Part shown: in pieces, positions 31,967-41,810 of the stretch
Layout: each line of letters starts with the position of its first letter
Numbering within the stretch: the stretch's first letter is position 1
NCBI GenBank assembly: GCA_003725745.1
Contig: RHDP01000001.1
Span: forward strand, 5,249,501 to 5,313,500
From: Streptomyces sp. I6
Lineage (GTDB): Bacteria > Actinomycetota > Actinomycetes > Streptomycetales > Streptomycetaceae
DNA length: 64,000 nt
Direction: 5' to 3'
Made by a program: the position numbers and the translations under genes
The notes under the pieces: generated by a model
Database searches by the model: none
The model's input: only the letters and a program-made list of their open reading frames with translations
What the model was told of the DNA's origin: nothing

Positions 31967-32524
31967 GTGGAGAAGCAGCAAGACCGGGACGACGGCGCTG
32001 TCCGCATCGACGACCCGTGGTACGACGCGCTGGCCGCGGGCTGGGGTGAGCCGGGCGGTGCGGACGACTCCGTTCCCCTGGCGGCCCCGGCCGCGGCAAC
32101 CGGCGGGCCCGGCCACCGGACCAGCGACATCTACCTGGAAGTGCACCGCAGTGCGGCCTTTCAGGAGGTCCGCAGCCGGTATCGGCGGTTCGTCGTACCG
32201 GCGACCACTGCCTTCTTCATCTGGTACGTGGCGTATGTGATCACGGCCACCGCGGCACCCGCGCTGATGGCCCGGCAGGTGATCGGCGCCGTCAACGTGG
32301 CGATGGTGGCCGGGCTCGGCCAGTTCCTCAGCACCTTCCTGCTGACCTGGGCGTACGCCCGGCACGCCCGGCTGCGCAGGGACCGTGCCGCACTCGATCT
32401 CCGCTGGGCGGTCTTCGACCGCACCCGCGACACGGAATCGGCACCGGGCGAGGACGGCCCGTGGGCGGCTCCCGTCGGCCTCCCGGCGTACCCGCACACC
32501 GGCACGGGGGAGAACGGTCAGTGA
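31967..32524 (+). CDS. DUF485 membrane protein, partner of the downstream symporter
   Basis: The 185-residue protein has a hydrophilic N-terminal half and the DUF485 domain (about residues 50-135): 'EVHRSAAFQEVRSRYRRFVVP', two transmembrane helices, and a basic loop 'AYARHARLRRDRAALD'. DUF485 proteins (YjcH-like) are encoded next to sodium:solute symporters of the ActP type. Its stop overlaps the GTG of the symporter by four bases, so the two are translationally coupled. GTG 31967 has AAGGAG upstream. Confidence 0.88.
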   Translation: MEKQQDRDDGAVRIDDPWYDALAAGWGEPGGADDSVPLAAPAAATGGPGHRTSDIYLEVHRSAAFQEVRSRYRRFVVPATTAFFIWYVAYVITATAAPALMARQVIGAVNVAMVAGLGQFLSTFLLTWAYARHARLRRDRAALDLRWAVFDRTRDTESAPGEDGPWAAPVGLPAYPHTGTGENGQ

Positions 32525-34112
32525 CGGGCGATCACCAGATGCTGGCCCTCGTGCTGTTCAGCGCGTTCATCGCGGTGACCCTGGCCATCACCACGTGGGT
32601 CAGCCGCAACCGGCGCGGTTCGGCCGAGGAGTTCTACGCCGGCGGGCGGCTGTTCTCCCCGATGGAGAACGGCTTCGCGATCGCGGGCGACTACATGTCG
32701 GCGGCCTCGTTCCTCGGCATCTCCGGGCTGATCGCACTGTACGGCTACGACGGAATGCTCTACTCCGTGGGCTTTCTCGTCGCCTGGCTGGTCGTGCTGT
32801 TCCTGGTGGCCGAACTGGTCCGCAACTGCGGCCGCTTCACGCTCGCCGACGTCGTCGCCAGCCGGATGAGCGAGCGTCCCGTCCGCATCGCGTCGGGAAC
32901 CTCCTCGGTCACCGTTTCCGTTCTCTATCTGGTCGCGCAGATGGTGGGCGCAGGCAGCCTGGTGGCCCTGCTCCTCGGAGGGACGAGCGACTCCGCGCGC
33001 TCGTGGACCGTCGTCGGCGTCGGCGCGCTGATGGTGGTCTACGTCTCGATGGGGGGATGAGGGCCACCACCTGGATCCAGATCGTCAAGGCCGTACTGCT
33101 GATGGCCGGCGCCACCGCCCTCACCGTGCTCGTCCTGGCCCGCTTCCACGGAGATGTCAACGGAATGCTCGACTCCGCCGCCGCCCAGAGCGGACACGGC
33201 AAGGACTTCCTGTCGCCCGGGCTGCGGTACGGCACGGACTGGACCGCCCGTCTGGACTTCATCAGCCTCGGCCTCGCCCTGGTGCTCGGCACCGCCGGTC
33301 TGCCGCACATCCTGTCCCGCTTCTACACCGTTCCCACGGCCCGGGCGGCCCGCCGCTCGGTCGTCTGGTCCATCGCGCTCATCGGCAGCTTCTACCTGAT
33401 GACGATCGTGCTCGGGTTCGGCGCGGCCGCCATCCTCGGCACCGACGCGGTGCGCTCGTCGAACGCCGCGGGAAACACGGCGGTCCCGCTGCTCGCCCTC
33501 GACCTCGGCGGTGGGGCGGGCTCCACCGGAGGCACGGTGCTGTTCGCCGTCGTCGCGGCGGTCGCGTTCGCGACGATCCTCGCCGTCGTCGCCGGCATCA
33601 CCCTGGCGTCGTCGGCGTCCGTCGCCCACGACCTGTACGCGTCGCTGAAGAGGCGGCACGGCAGAGGGCACAGCGAGGTCGCGGTGGCACGCGTCGCCGC
33701 CGCGGTCATCGGCGCTGCCGCCATCGCGCTCGGCCTGCTCGCCCGCGACCTCAACGTGGCGTTCCTGGTGGGCCTCGCCTTCGCGGTCGCGGCGTCGGCG
33801 AACCTCCCGGTGCTGCTCTACTCGCTGTTCTGGCGCGACTTCACCACCCGGGGCGCGGTGTGGTCGGTGTACGGCGGCCTCGTTCCGGCGGTGCTGCTGG
33901 TGCTTCTCTCGCCCGTGGTGTCGGGCAGTCCCGAGGCGCTGTTCCCCCACCTGGACTTCCAGTACTTCCCGCTGCAGAACCCCGGCCTCGTCTCCATTCC
34001 GCTCGGCTTCCTCGCCGGCTGGCTCGGCACGGTGACGTCCGCGGAGGAACCGAACGAGGCCAGGCACGCGGAGACGGAGGTCCGGGCGCTGACGGGAGCG
34101 GGCGCGGTCTGA
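32521..34112 (+). CDS. Sodium:solute symporter, ActP-like (frameshifted)
   Basis: This is an SSS-family cation/monocarboxylate symporter of about 531 residues and 13 or so membrane helices. The N-terminal part has 'RRGSAEEFYAGGRLFSPMEN' and 'AIAGDYMSAASFLGISG'. The frame then stops at 33058 after 'VYVSMGG'. Adding one G to the six-G run 33051-33056 joins it to 'MRATTWIQIVKAVLLM', the family's conserved 'GGM(R/K)ATTW.Q..KA..L' segment, and continues to 34112. Acetate or another short carboxylate is the likely substrate. A CitA-like sensor kinase lies convergently next to it, so carboxylate sensing may control uptake. Confidence 0.88.
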
Positions 34113-34186
34113 GCCGGGGCGGTCCCTGGCCGCTGCCCCCGCGGGCACGGCACGGCGGACGCCGTCGCCGCGGACGAAAAACCCGG

Positions 34187-35883
34187 TCAGTGCCTCGGGC
34201 CTGTCCGCCGTCCCGCCGAATCCACCGCCGTGAGGGCCCGGTCCAGTCCTGGGTCGGCCAGCGCCTCGGGCAGCACGACGGTGAACTCCGCGCCCCCGCC
34301 CATCGCCGCGCGGGCCTCGGCCACCCGGGCGGTACCGCCCTGCCGTTCCGCGAAGCGCCGGACCAGCGCCAGCCCCAGGCCGCGTCTGCCGTGCGCCGGC
34401 GGCTCCTTGGTGGACCAGCCCTCGGTGAAGACCAGTCCGCGCAGTTCCCCCGGCACCCCGGGCCGCTGTCCGAGACCCGCAGGACGACGGTGCGGTCCTC
34501 GGCGAGCGCCTCGATCTCGATGCGCGGGTCCTCGGACCCGGCGGCCGCGTCCAGTGCGTTGTCGACGAGGTTGCCCACGACGGTCACCAGGCCGCGCGGG
34601 TCGACGAGCCGGTCCGGCAGCAGCGTGCCGGACGCGATCCGCAGCGACACGCCCCGCTCGGCCGCCACTGTCGCCTTGCCGACCAGCAGCGACGCCAGCA
34701 GGGGATCGTGGATCTTCTCCGTGACCTGCTCCGCCGTGGCCCGGTGCACACCCACGGACTCGGTCACGAACTCGGCCGCCTCCTCGTGCATCCCCAGTTC
34801 CAGCAGTCCGAGCAGCGTGTGCATGCGGTTGGCATGCTCGTGGTCCTGGGCGCGCAGCGCGTCGATCAGGCCGCGGGTGGCGTCGAGTTCGCGGCCCAGC
34901 CGCTCCAGTTCGGTGCGGTCGCGCAATGTGGCGACGGCGCCGCCGTCATCCGTCGGCATCCGGTTGGCGATCAGTACGCGAGGACCCCGTACCGTCACCA
35001 GGTCCTCGCCCGTGATCCGTCCGGCCAGCACGTCCGTGGTGCGGCCCGGTCCGAGCGCGTCCCGGAGCAGGCGGCCGCCCGCTTCGGGACCGACGCCCAG
35101 CAGCCGCTGCGCCTCGTCGTTCATCAGCCGGATCCGGCCCGCCCCGTCGAGGGCGACCACCCCTTCCCGGAGGGCGTGGAGCATGGCCTCGCGCTCGGCG
35201 AGCAGCGCCGAGATGTCGGAGAAGGCGAGGTCGTGGGTCTTGCGCTGCAGCCGGCGGGAGACCATGTAGGAGGCGAGGGCCCCGGCGGCGAGGGCGCCGC
35301 CCGCGTAGGCGAGGAGCCCGGGGATCGCGTCGAGCAGCCGGTCCCGGACGCTGTCGTACGCGATACCGACCGAGACCGCGCCGACGATCCTGCCGTCTTC
35401 GTCGTGCAGCGGGACCTTTCCCCGGGCCGAACGGCCGAGCGTCCCGCTCTCGATGCCCATCACATGCCGGCCCGCGAGCGCCTGGCCGGGGTCGGTGGAG
35501 ACGACCCGGCCGATCTTGTCGGCGTCCGGGTGGGACCAGCGCACCCCGCGCCGGTCCATGATCACGACGTACTCGGCCCCGGTGCTCCGCCGGATCCTCT
35601 CCGCCTCCGCCTGGACTGGGCCGCCCTCGGACGGTTCCGAGGCCAGAAGGGCCCCAACCACCTGCGGTGACGCCGTCGTCTCCGCGATAGCCAGCGCGCG
35701 GCGCATCGCCTGGTCGTCCAGCTGGGAGCTGAGCGGTGCCAGGAACAGGCCGGTGGCCAGGACGGCGACGCCGGCGGTGGTGGCCAGCTGCATCAACAGG
35801 ACCTGTGCGAAGACCCGACGCGGCCAGCGGAACCGCCTCGGTCCGGGGGACACGCCTGCGGGGCCGGTCGATGCGGGGCTCAT
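34187..35883 (-). CDS. CitA/DcuS-type sensor histidine kinase, orphan (frameshifted)
   Basis: The kinase has a first membrane helix ('QVLLMQLATTAGVAVLATG'), an extracytoplasmic PAS/CACHE sensor ('AEYVVIMDRRGVRWSHPDAD'), a second helix, a cytoplasmic PAS domain and a SpoB-type dimer helix. The phospho-accepting His is about residue 348 in 'DHEHANRMH'. The N box is 'VGNLVDNALDAA'. After 'RVSDSGPG' one base is missing in the C-run 34456-34459; restoring it gives 'VPGELRGLVFTEGWSTK' and 'GRRGLGLALVRRFAERQGG'. This class usually senses citrate or C4-dicarboxylates. No response regulator gene adjoins it. The start is ATG 35883 or GTG 35892, neither with a clear ribosome site. Confidence 0.85.
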
Positions 35884-36279
35884 CCGAGGCACGGTATGCG
35901 TGCCGGACGGCGCTCGGGAATCCCCGGACGGGCGCCGCGGGGGCGATGCGGCGCGAAACCGGACGAGCCGGGTGCGCCGGCCGCCCCGCTCCGCGCTTGT
36001 GACACCGCCGGTGCACGGAGGGCGCGAACGCGGTGTGGGACCGGCCGGAAGGCGGCCGCGGGTCAGCGGCGGTGTGCCGGTGTCTCCGGCGCCACCGCGG
36101 GGCCGGAGAGGACCGCGCCGGCCGCCGCGCGGCCGCGCCCGGCTGTCAGCGGTGCACGCGGCGGCACTTGACCCGATCGCCCCCCGCCCGATCGCCTAGG
36201 CGGCGCGGTCGCCGAGGGCACGGCCCGGCCATCGGGGAGCTCGGTCAGGCGCCGACCGGTGGCGGGTCGCCGTCGCGGG

Positions 36280-36423
36280 GCCTTCACCCCCACGCTCTGC
36301 GCGGCACGGGTGGTCGGCTGGAGCGCCAACATCGCGGAGCAGGCGCAGGATTCGAAGATCATCCGACCCGCCGCGCGCTATGTCGGGCCCTGGCCGCCGC
36401 AGCCGCTGCCGGAGGCCTGCTGA
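36280..36423 (+). pseudogene. C-terminal remnant of a citrate synthase
   Basis: Translation from 36280 gives '[20 protein letters not shown]', then '[19 protein letters not shown]' and a stop at 36421-36423. This is the conserved end of citrate synthases, including the C-terminal 'RVxGWxAH..EQ' helix and 'RIIRPxARYVG'. Nothing recognisable as the preceding about 320 residues (including catalytic His/Asp motifs) is found upstream in any frame, so the 5' part is deleted. It lies between the orphan kinase and the CobW gene. Confidence 0.8.
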
Positions 36424-36498
36424 ACGGCCCGCACGACCCTGCCCGTGTCCTGGCCCCATATCCTGGGCCGAAGCACGAGCAGCCCAGGAGGTCCCGCC

Positions 36499-37581
36499 TT
36501 GAGCAGTCCGCAGATACCCGTCGTCGTCCTCGCGGGCTTTCTGGGATCGGGCAAGACCACCCTGCTCAACCATCTGCTGCGGGCCGGCCGCGGGACCCGG
36601 ATCGGTGCGATCGTCAACGACTTCGGGGCGATCGAGATCGACGCCATGACCGTGGCCGGGCAGCTGGGCGACTCCACCGTGTCCCTCGGCAACGGCTGTC
36701 TGTGCTGTGCCGTCGACTCGAGCGAGCTGGACGTCTTCCTGGACAAGCTCACCCGGCCGGCCGCCCGCCTCGATGTGATCGTCATCGAGGCGAGCGGACT
36801 CGCCGAACCCCGGGAGCTGGTCCGTATGGTCCTCGCCAGCGAGAACGAGCGGATCGTCTACGGCGGCCTCGTCGAGGTCGTCGACGCCGCCGAGTTCGAC
36901 GCGACCCGGCAACGGCACCCCGAGCTCGAACGGCATCTGGGCATCGCCGACCTGGTCGTGGTCAACAAGACGGACCGGGTCGGTGCCGAGGAGCGGCAGC
37001 GCCTGGTGGAGCGGGTCACCCGACTCGCCGGCGGGGCCGCGGTGATCGAGGCGAGGTACGGGCGCGTCGACCCGGAGCTGCTCTTCGACTGCCGCCCTCC
37101 CGGTGAGCGGGTGGGCCAGCTCTCCTTCGACGACCTCCACGACCACCACCACGAGCACGGCGAGCACGGCGGAGGTCACCACGACCATCTGCACGCGGCC
37201 TACGAGACCGTGTCGTTCGAGGCCGCCGAACCGCTCCACCCGCGCAGGCTGCTGGACTTCCTCGACGCGCGGCCCGAAGGGCTGTACCGGATCAAGGGGT
37301 TCGTGGACTTCGGCGAGGCCGATCCGCTCAACCGCTACGAGGTCCACGCGGTCGGCCGCTTCCTGCGGTTCCACTCGCAGCCCTGGCCCGCCGACGGCAC
37401 CGGGAAGGGCACCCGGCTCGTGCTCATCGGCTCGGGCACCGACACCGGGACACTGCTCGCCCGGCTCGGCGCCGCCAGGGTCGCCGGCCCCGGCGACCGC
37501 CCGGAGGAGCACAGCATGTGGGGCGTGCTGCGCTATGTGCCGGAGCGGCGCGACGCCTCCGGGGAAGGGGCCTGGGACTGA
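36499..37581 (+). CDS. CobW/COG0523-family GTPase, putative metal chaperone
   Basis: COG0523 GTPases deliver metals, often zinc, to client proteins. The 360-residue protein has Walker A 'GFLGSGKTTLLNH', the metal-binding CxCC motif 'GCLCCAV', 'IEASGLAEP', the guanine motif 'NKTD', and the CobW C-terminal domain from about residue 240 on. A His-rich insert 'HDHHHEHGEHGGGHHDHLH' (about residues 213-231) adds a metal-binding loop. TTG 36499 is the start because AGGAGG lies about seven bases upstream. No Zur site was identified. The client is unknown. Confidence 0.9.
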   Translation: MSSPQIPVVVLAGFLGSGKTTLLNHLLRAGRGTRIGAIVNDFGAIEIDAMTVAGQLGDSTVSLGNGCLCCAVDSSELDVFLDKLTRPAARLDVIVIEASGLAEPRELVRMVLASENERIVYGGLVEVVDAAEFDATRQRHPELERHLGIADLVVVNKTDRVGAEERQRLVERVTRLAGGAAVIEARYGRVDPELLFDCRPPGERVGQLSFDDLHDHHHEHGEHGGGHHDHLHAAYETVSFEAAEPLHPRRLLDFLDARPEGLYRIKGFVDFGEADPLNRYEVHAVGRFLRFHSQPWPADGTGKGTRLVLIGSGTDTGTLLARLGAARVAGPGDRPEEHSMWGVLRYVPERRDASGEGAWD

Positions 37582-37583
37582 CC

Positions 37584-37674
37584 CGGCCCGCCCCGCACCT
37601 CAGTGGGCCGCCCTCGATGGCCCAGGCCGGGCACCAGGAGGGGTCGGCCCGCCCCGCACCACAGTGGGCCGCCC
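37584..37674. repeat. 30-bp direct repeat, two copies
   Basis: Two copies at 37584-37613 and 37645-37674 (29 of 30 identical, 61-bp period), beginning CGGCCCGCCCCGCACC, lie between the CobW stop and the terminator. Confidence 0.75.
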
Positions 37675-37726
37675 CCTCCGCGCCCGGCCCCCTCAAGGCG
37701 GCGGCCCAACCCGGAAGGGCGGTGAT

Positions 37727-37778
37727 CCCGTCACCCGGCGGCGGCCCGTCACCCGGCGGGCCGCCGCCGGGTGACGGG
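37727..37778. terminator. Bidirectional terminator, 21-bp stem
   Basis: 37727-37747 and 37758-37778 are perfect reverse complements with a 10-nt loop, between the convergent CobW and parC genes. Confidence 0.85.
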
Positions 37779-37788
37779 GTATCCCCGC

Positions 37789-40235
37789 CTATGACACCGG
37801 ACCCGCCAGGGCCGCGACCGGCTTGGCCAGCGGGGTGCCCGAGCCGTCCCGGCGGGGGTCGATCTCCGGAAGCTCCGCCGGGGAGCCGTTCTTCTGCGCC
37901 GCGCGCGCCGCGCTCACCCCTGCCCAGGCGAAGACCAGCCGGTCCTCGCCCTTCAGGAAGCGCTGGCAGCGCACACCGCCGGTGGCCCGGCCCTTGCGCG
38001 GGTACTGGTCGAACGGCGTCAGCTTCGCCGTCATCACCGAGTCGTCCAGTGTCCCGGCGGCTCCCGCGACCGTGAAGACCACCGCCTCCGCTGCCGGGTC
38101 AACCGCGGTGAACGAGATCACTTCGGCTCCCTCAGTGAGCTTGACCCCCGCCATGCCGCCCGCCGGCCTGCCCTGCGGCCGCACCTGCGAGGCCTGGAAG
38201 CGCAGCAGTTGCGCGTCGGAGGTGATGAAGACCAGGTCCTCATCGCCCGTGCGCAGTTCGGCGCCGCCGACGATCCGGTCACCCTCCTTGAGTGCGATGA
38301 CCTCGAGTGCGTCCTTGTTGGCCGGGTAGTCCGGCACCACCCGCTTGACCACGCCCTGGAGCGTGCCCAGCGCCAGGCCCGGGGAGGACTCGGCCAGACC
38401 GGTCAGGCAGACGACCGTCTCGTCCGCTTCCAGCGACAGGAACTCGGAGATCTGCGCGCCGCCCGAGAGGTTCGGCGCCTGCGCCGACTCCGGGAGCTGC
38501 GGGAGGTCGATCACCGACAGCCGGAGCAGCCGGCCCGCCGAGGTCACCACGCCCACCTCGCCGCGCGCCGTGGCCGCCACCGAGGAGACGACCACGTCGT
38601 GCTTCGCGCGCTTGCCCGCCTGCGGCGGCGGTTCGGCGGTGACCGTACGGGCGAGCAGTCCCGTGGAGGACAGCAGTACCCGGCACGGGTCGTCCGCGAC
38701 CTGCAGTGAGGCGGCGGGGGCCGGGGTGCCGGTGGACTCCAGCAGGACCGTGCGCCGGGGGTGCCGAACTTCTTGGCCACCGAAGCCAGTTCGGCCGAGA
38801 CGAGCTTGCGCAGCTCGGCGTCCGACTCCAGGATCTTCGTCAGTTCGGCGATCTCGTCCTTGAGCCTGTCGCGCTCGGCCTCCAGCTCGATCCGGTCGAA
38901 CCTGGTGAGCCGGCGCAGCGGGGTGTCCAGGATGTACTGCGTCTGGACGTCGCTGAGGGAGAAGCGCTCCATCAGCCGCTCCTTGGCCTGCGCCGCGTTC
39001 TCGCTGGAACGGATCAGGCGGATGACCTCGTCGATGTCGACCAGCGCGACGAGCAGGCCCTCGACCAGATGGAGCCGGTCCCGTCGCTTCCCGCGGCGGA
39101 ACTCGCTGCGGCGGCGCACCACGTCGAAGCGGTGGTCGAGATAGACCTCCAGCAGCTCCTTGAGGCCCAGCGTCAGCGGCTGACCGTCGACCAGTGCCAC
39201 GTTGTTGATGCCGAAGGACTCCTCCATCGGCGTCAGCCTGTACAGCTGCTCCAGGACGGCCTCGGGGATGAAACCGTTCTTGACCTCGATGACCAGGCGC
39301 AGCCCGTGCTCGCGGTCCGTGAGGTCCTTGACGTCGGCGATGCCCTGCAGCTTCTTCTGGCCGACCAGGTCCTTGATCTTGGAGATCACCTTCTCCGGGC
39401 CGACGCTGAACGGCAGTTCGGTGACGACGAGGCCCTTGCGGCGCGCCGTTACGCTCTCCACCGAGACCGTGGCGCGGATCTTGAACGTGCCGCGGCCGGT
39501 CTCGTACGCGTCCTTGATCCCGGACAGGCCGACGATCCGGCCGCCGGTGGGCAGGTCGGGTCCCGGCACGTGGCGCATCAGCGTCTCCAGGTCCGCCCCC
39601 GGGTGCCTGATCAGATGGCGGGCGGCGGCGATCACCTCGCCGAGGTTGTGGGGCGGCATGTTGGTCGCCATGCCGACCGCGATCCCCGACGCGCCGTTCA
39701 CCAGCAGGTTCGGGTACGCCGCCGGCAGCGCCAGGGGCTCGCGCTCCTGCCCGTCGTAGTTGGGGGCGAAGTCGACCGTGTCCTCGTCGATGGACTCGGT
39801 CATCAGGCTCGTCGCGTCGGCCATCCGGCACTCGGTGTAGCGCATCGCCGCCGGAGGGTCGTCGTTGCCCAGGGAGCCGAAGTTGCCGTGGCCGTCGACC
39901 AGCGGCAGCCGCATCGAGAAGGGCTGGGCCATGCGCACCAGGGCGTCGTAGATCGACGCGTCGCCGTGCGGATGGAGCTTTCCCATCACCTCGCCGACGA
40001 CCCGGGCGCACTTCACATAGCCCCGGTCGGGACGCAGCCCCATCTCGTTCATCTGGTACACGATCCGGCGGTGCACCGGCTTCATGCCGTCCCGGGCGTC
40101 GGGCAGGGCGCGGGAGTAGATCACCGAGTACGCGTACTCGAGGAAGGAGCCCTGCATCTCGTCGACGACGTCGATGTCGAGGATCCTCTCCTCGAAGTCG
40201 TCGGGCGGCGGCGTCTTCGTGCTGCGGCGGGCCAT
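37789..40235 (-). CDS. parC: DNA topoisomerase IV subunit A (frameshifted)
   Basis: ParC is the DNA-cleaving subunit of topoisomerase IV. From ATG 40235 the breakage-reunion domain reads 'RALPDARDGMKPVHRRIVY' and 'GKLHPHGDASIYDALVRMAQ', with the catalytic Tyr in 'AAMRYTECR' (the quinolone region is also here). After 'ASVAKKFGTP' one C is missing from the G/C run at 38757-38761 (plus-strand G). The next frame continues 'RRTVLLESTGTPAPAASLQV' through the C-terminal beta-pinwheel to the stop at 37789. The repaired length is about 815 residues. An essential-type gene is unlikely to be broken, so a sequencing error is probable. It pairs with parE 6 kb away. Confidence 0.92.
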
Positions 40236-40422
40236 CGCTGCTGCGGCTCCTTCACCAACATGAACCATGAACGGGATCTGACGCCGACCATTGTGGACCG
40301 TCGCGCCGACAACGCCGACCGCGACCCGGGACAGGGGGGTGGAAGCCTCGGGAACTTCGCCGGTTACCTGCACGGTTTGCATACAGTGGCAGGACATCCT
40401 GCAACGCGATCGAAGGGACCAC

Positions 40423-41810
40423 ATGCCCATGGGTCACACGGCCACAGCCCGGGCCGGCTCCGGAGGCCTGACAGCGAGCGAGCACCGCCTGGCCAACGGC
40501 CTGCGCGTGGTGCTCTCCGAGGACCACCTGACCCCGGTCGCCGCGGTGTGCCTCTGGTACGACGTCGGCTCCCGCCACGAGGTCGAGGGCCGCACCGGCC
40601 TGGCCCACCTGTTCGAGCACCTGATGTTCCAGGGCTCCGCCCAGGTGCCGGGCAACGGCCACTTCGAGCTGGTGCAGGGGCCGGCGGCTCGCTGAACGGC
40701 ACCACGAGCTTCGAGCGCACCAACTACTTCGAGACCATGCCCGCCCACCAGCTGGAGCTCGCGCTCTGGCTGGAGGCCGACCGCATGGGCTCCCTGCTGA
40801 CCGCTCTCGACGACGAGTCCATGGAGAACCAGCGGGACGTCGTGAAGAACGAGCGCCGCCAGCGCTACGACAACGTGCCGTACGGCACCGCCTTCGAGAA
40901 GCTGACCGCGCTGGCCTACCCCGAGGGCCACCCCTACCACCACACCCCGATCGGCTCGATGGCCGACCTGGACGCGGCGACGCTGGAGGACGCGCGGAAC
41001 TTCTTCCGCACCTACTACGCGCCGAACAACGCGGTCCTGTCGGTCGTCGGCGACATCGACCCGGAGCAGACGCTCGCCTGGATCGAGAAGTACTTCGGGT
41101 CCATCCCCATGCACGACGGCAAGCAGCCGCCGCGCGACGGCTCGCTCCCGGAGATCATCGGCGAGCAGCTGCGCGAGGTGCTGGAGGAGGAGGTTCCGGC
41201 ACGGGCCCTGATGGCCGCGTACCGCCTCCCGCACGACGGCACCCGCGCGGCCGACGCCGCCGACCTGGCGCTGACCATCCTCGGCGGCGGTGAGTCGTCC
41301 CGGCTGCACAACCGGCTGGTCCGCCGCGACCGTACGGCCGTCGCCGCCGGCTTCGGCCTGCTCCGCCTCGCCGGCGCCCCCTCGCTGGGCTGGCTGGACG
41401 TGAAGACCTCCGGGGGCGTCGAGGTCCCCGGCATCGAGGCCGCGGTCGACGAGGAGCTGGCGCGGTTCGCCGCCGAGGGCCCCACGCCGGAGGAGATGGA
41501 GCGCGCCCAGGCCCAGCTCGAGCGGGAGTGGCTGGACCGCCTCGGCACCGTCGCGGGCCGCGCCGACGAGCTGTGCCGGTACGCCGTGCTCTTCGGCGAC
41601 CCGCAGCTGGCGCTGAGCGCCGTCCAGCGGGTGCTCGACGTCACGGCCGAGGAGGTGCGGGCCGTCGCCGCGGCGAGGCTGCGCCCGGACAACCGGGCGG
41701 TGCTGGTGTACGAGCCGGCCGCGCCCGCGGACGACGCCGGGAACGCCGGGGACGCCGAAGGCGCCGGGGACGCCGGGGACAACGACGACGCAGAGGGGAC
41801 GGACCAGTGA
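40423..41810 (+). CDS. M16-family zinc peptidase, catalytic subunit (frameshifted)
   Basis: The N-terminal M16 domain has the inverted zinc motif HxxEH in 'GLAHLFEHLMF', followed by 'LVQG'. The frame then ends at 40695, but one extra G in 40677-40680 joins it to 'AGGSLNGTTSFERTNYFETM' and on to 41810, giving about 462 residues. The distal glutamate ligand is expected near 'DVVKNERRQRYDN'. ATG 40423 ('MPMGHTATARAG') has AAGGGA six bases upstream. It overlaps the next M16 gene by four bases, and the pair most likely forms a heterodimer like the mitochondrial processing peptidase. It is divergent from parC. The acidic tail is Gly/Asp-rich. Confidence 0.88.

Noticed and set aside
32521-33060. Symporter N-terminal part as a separate truncated gene
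   Set aside because: The conserved symporter sequence resumes immediately in the next frame after a six-G run, so one gene is more likely.
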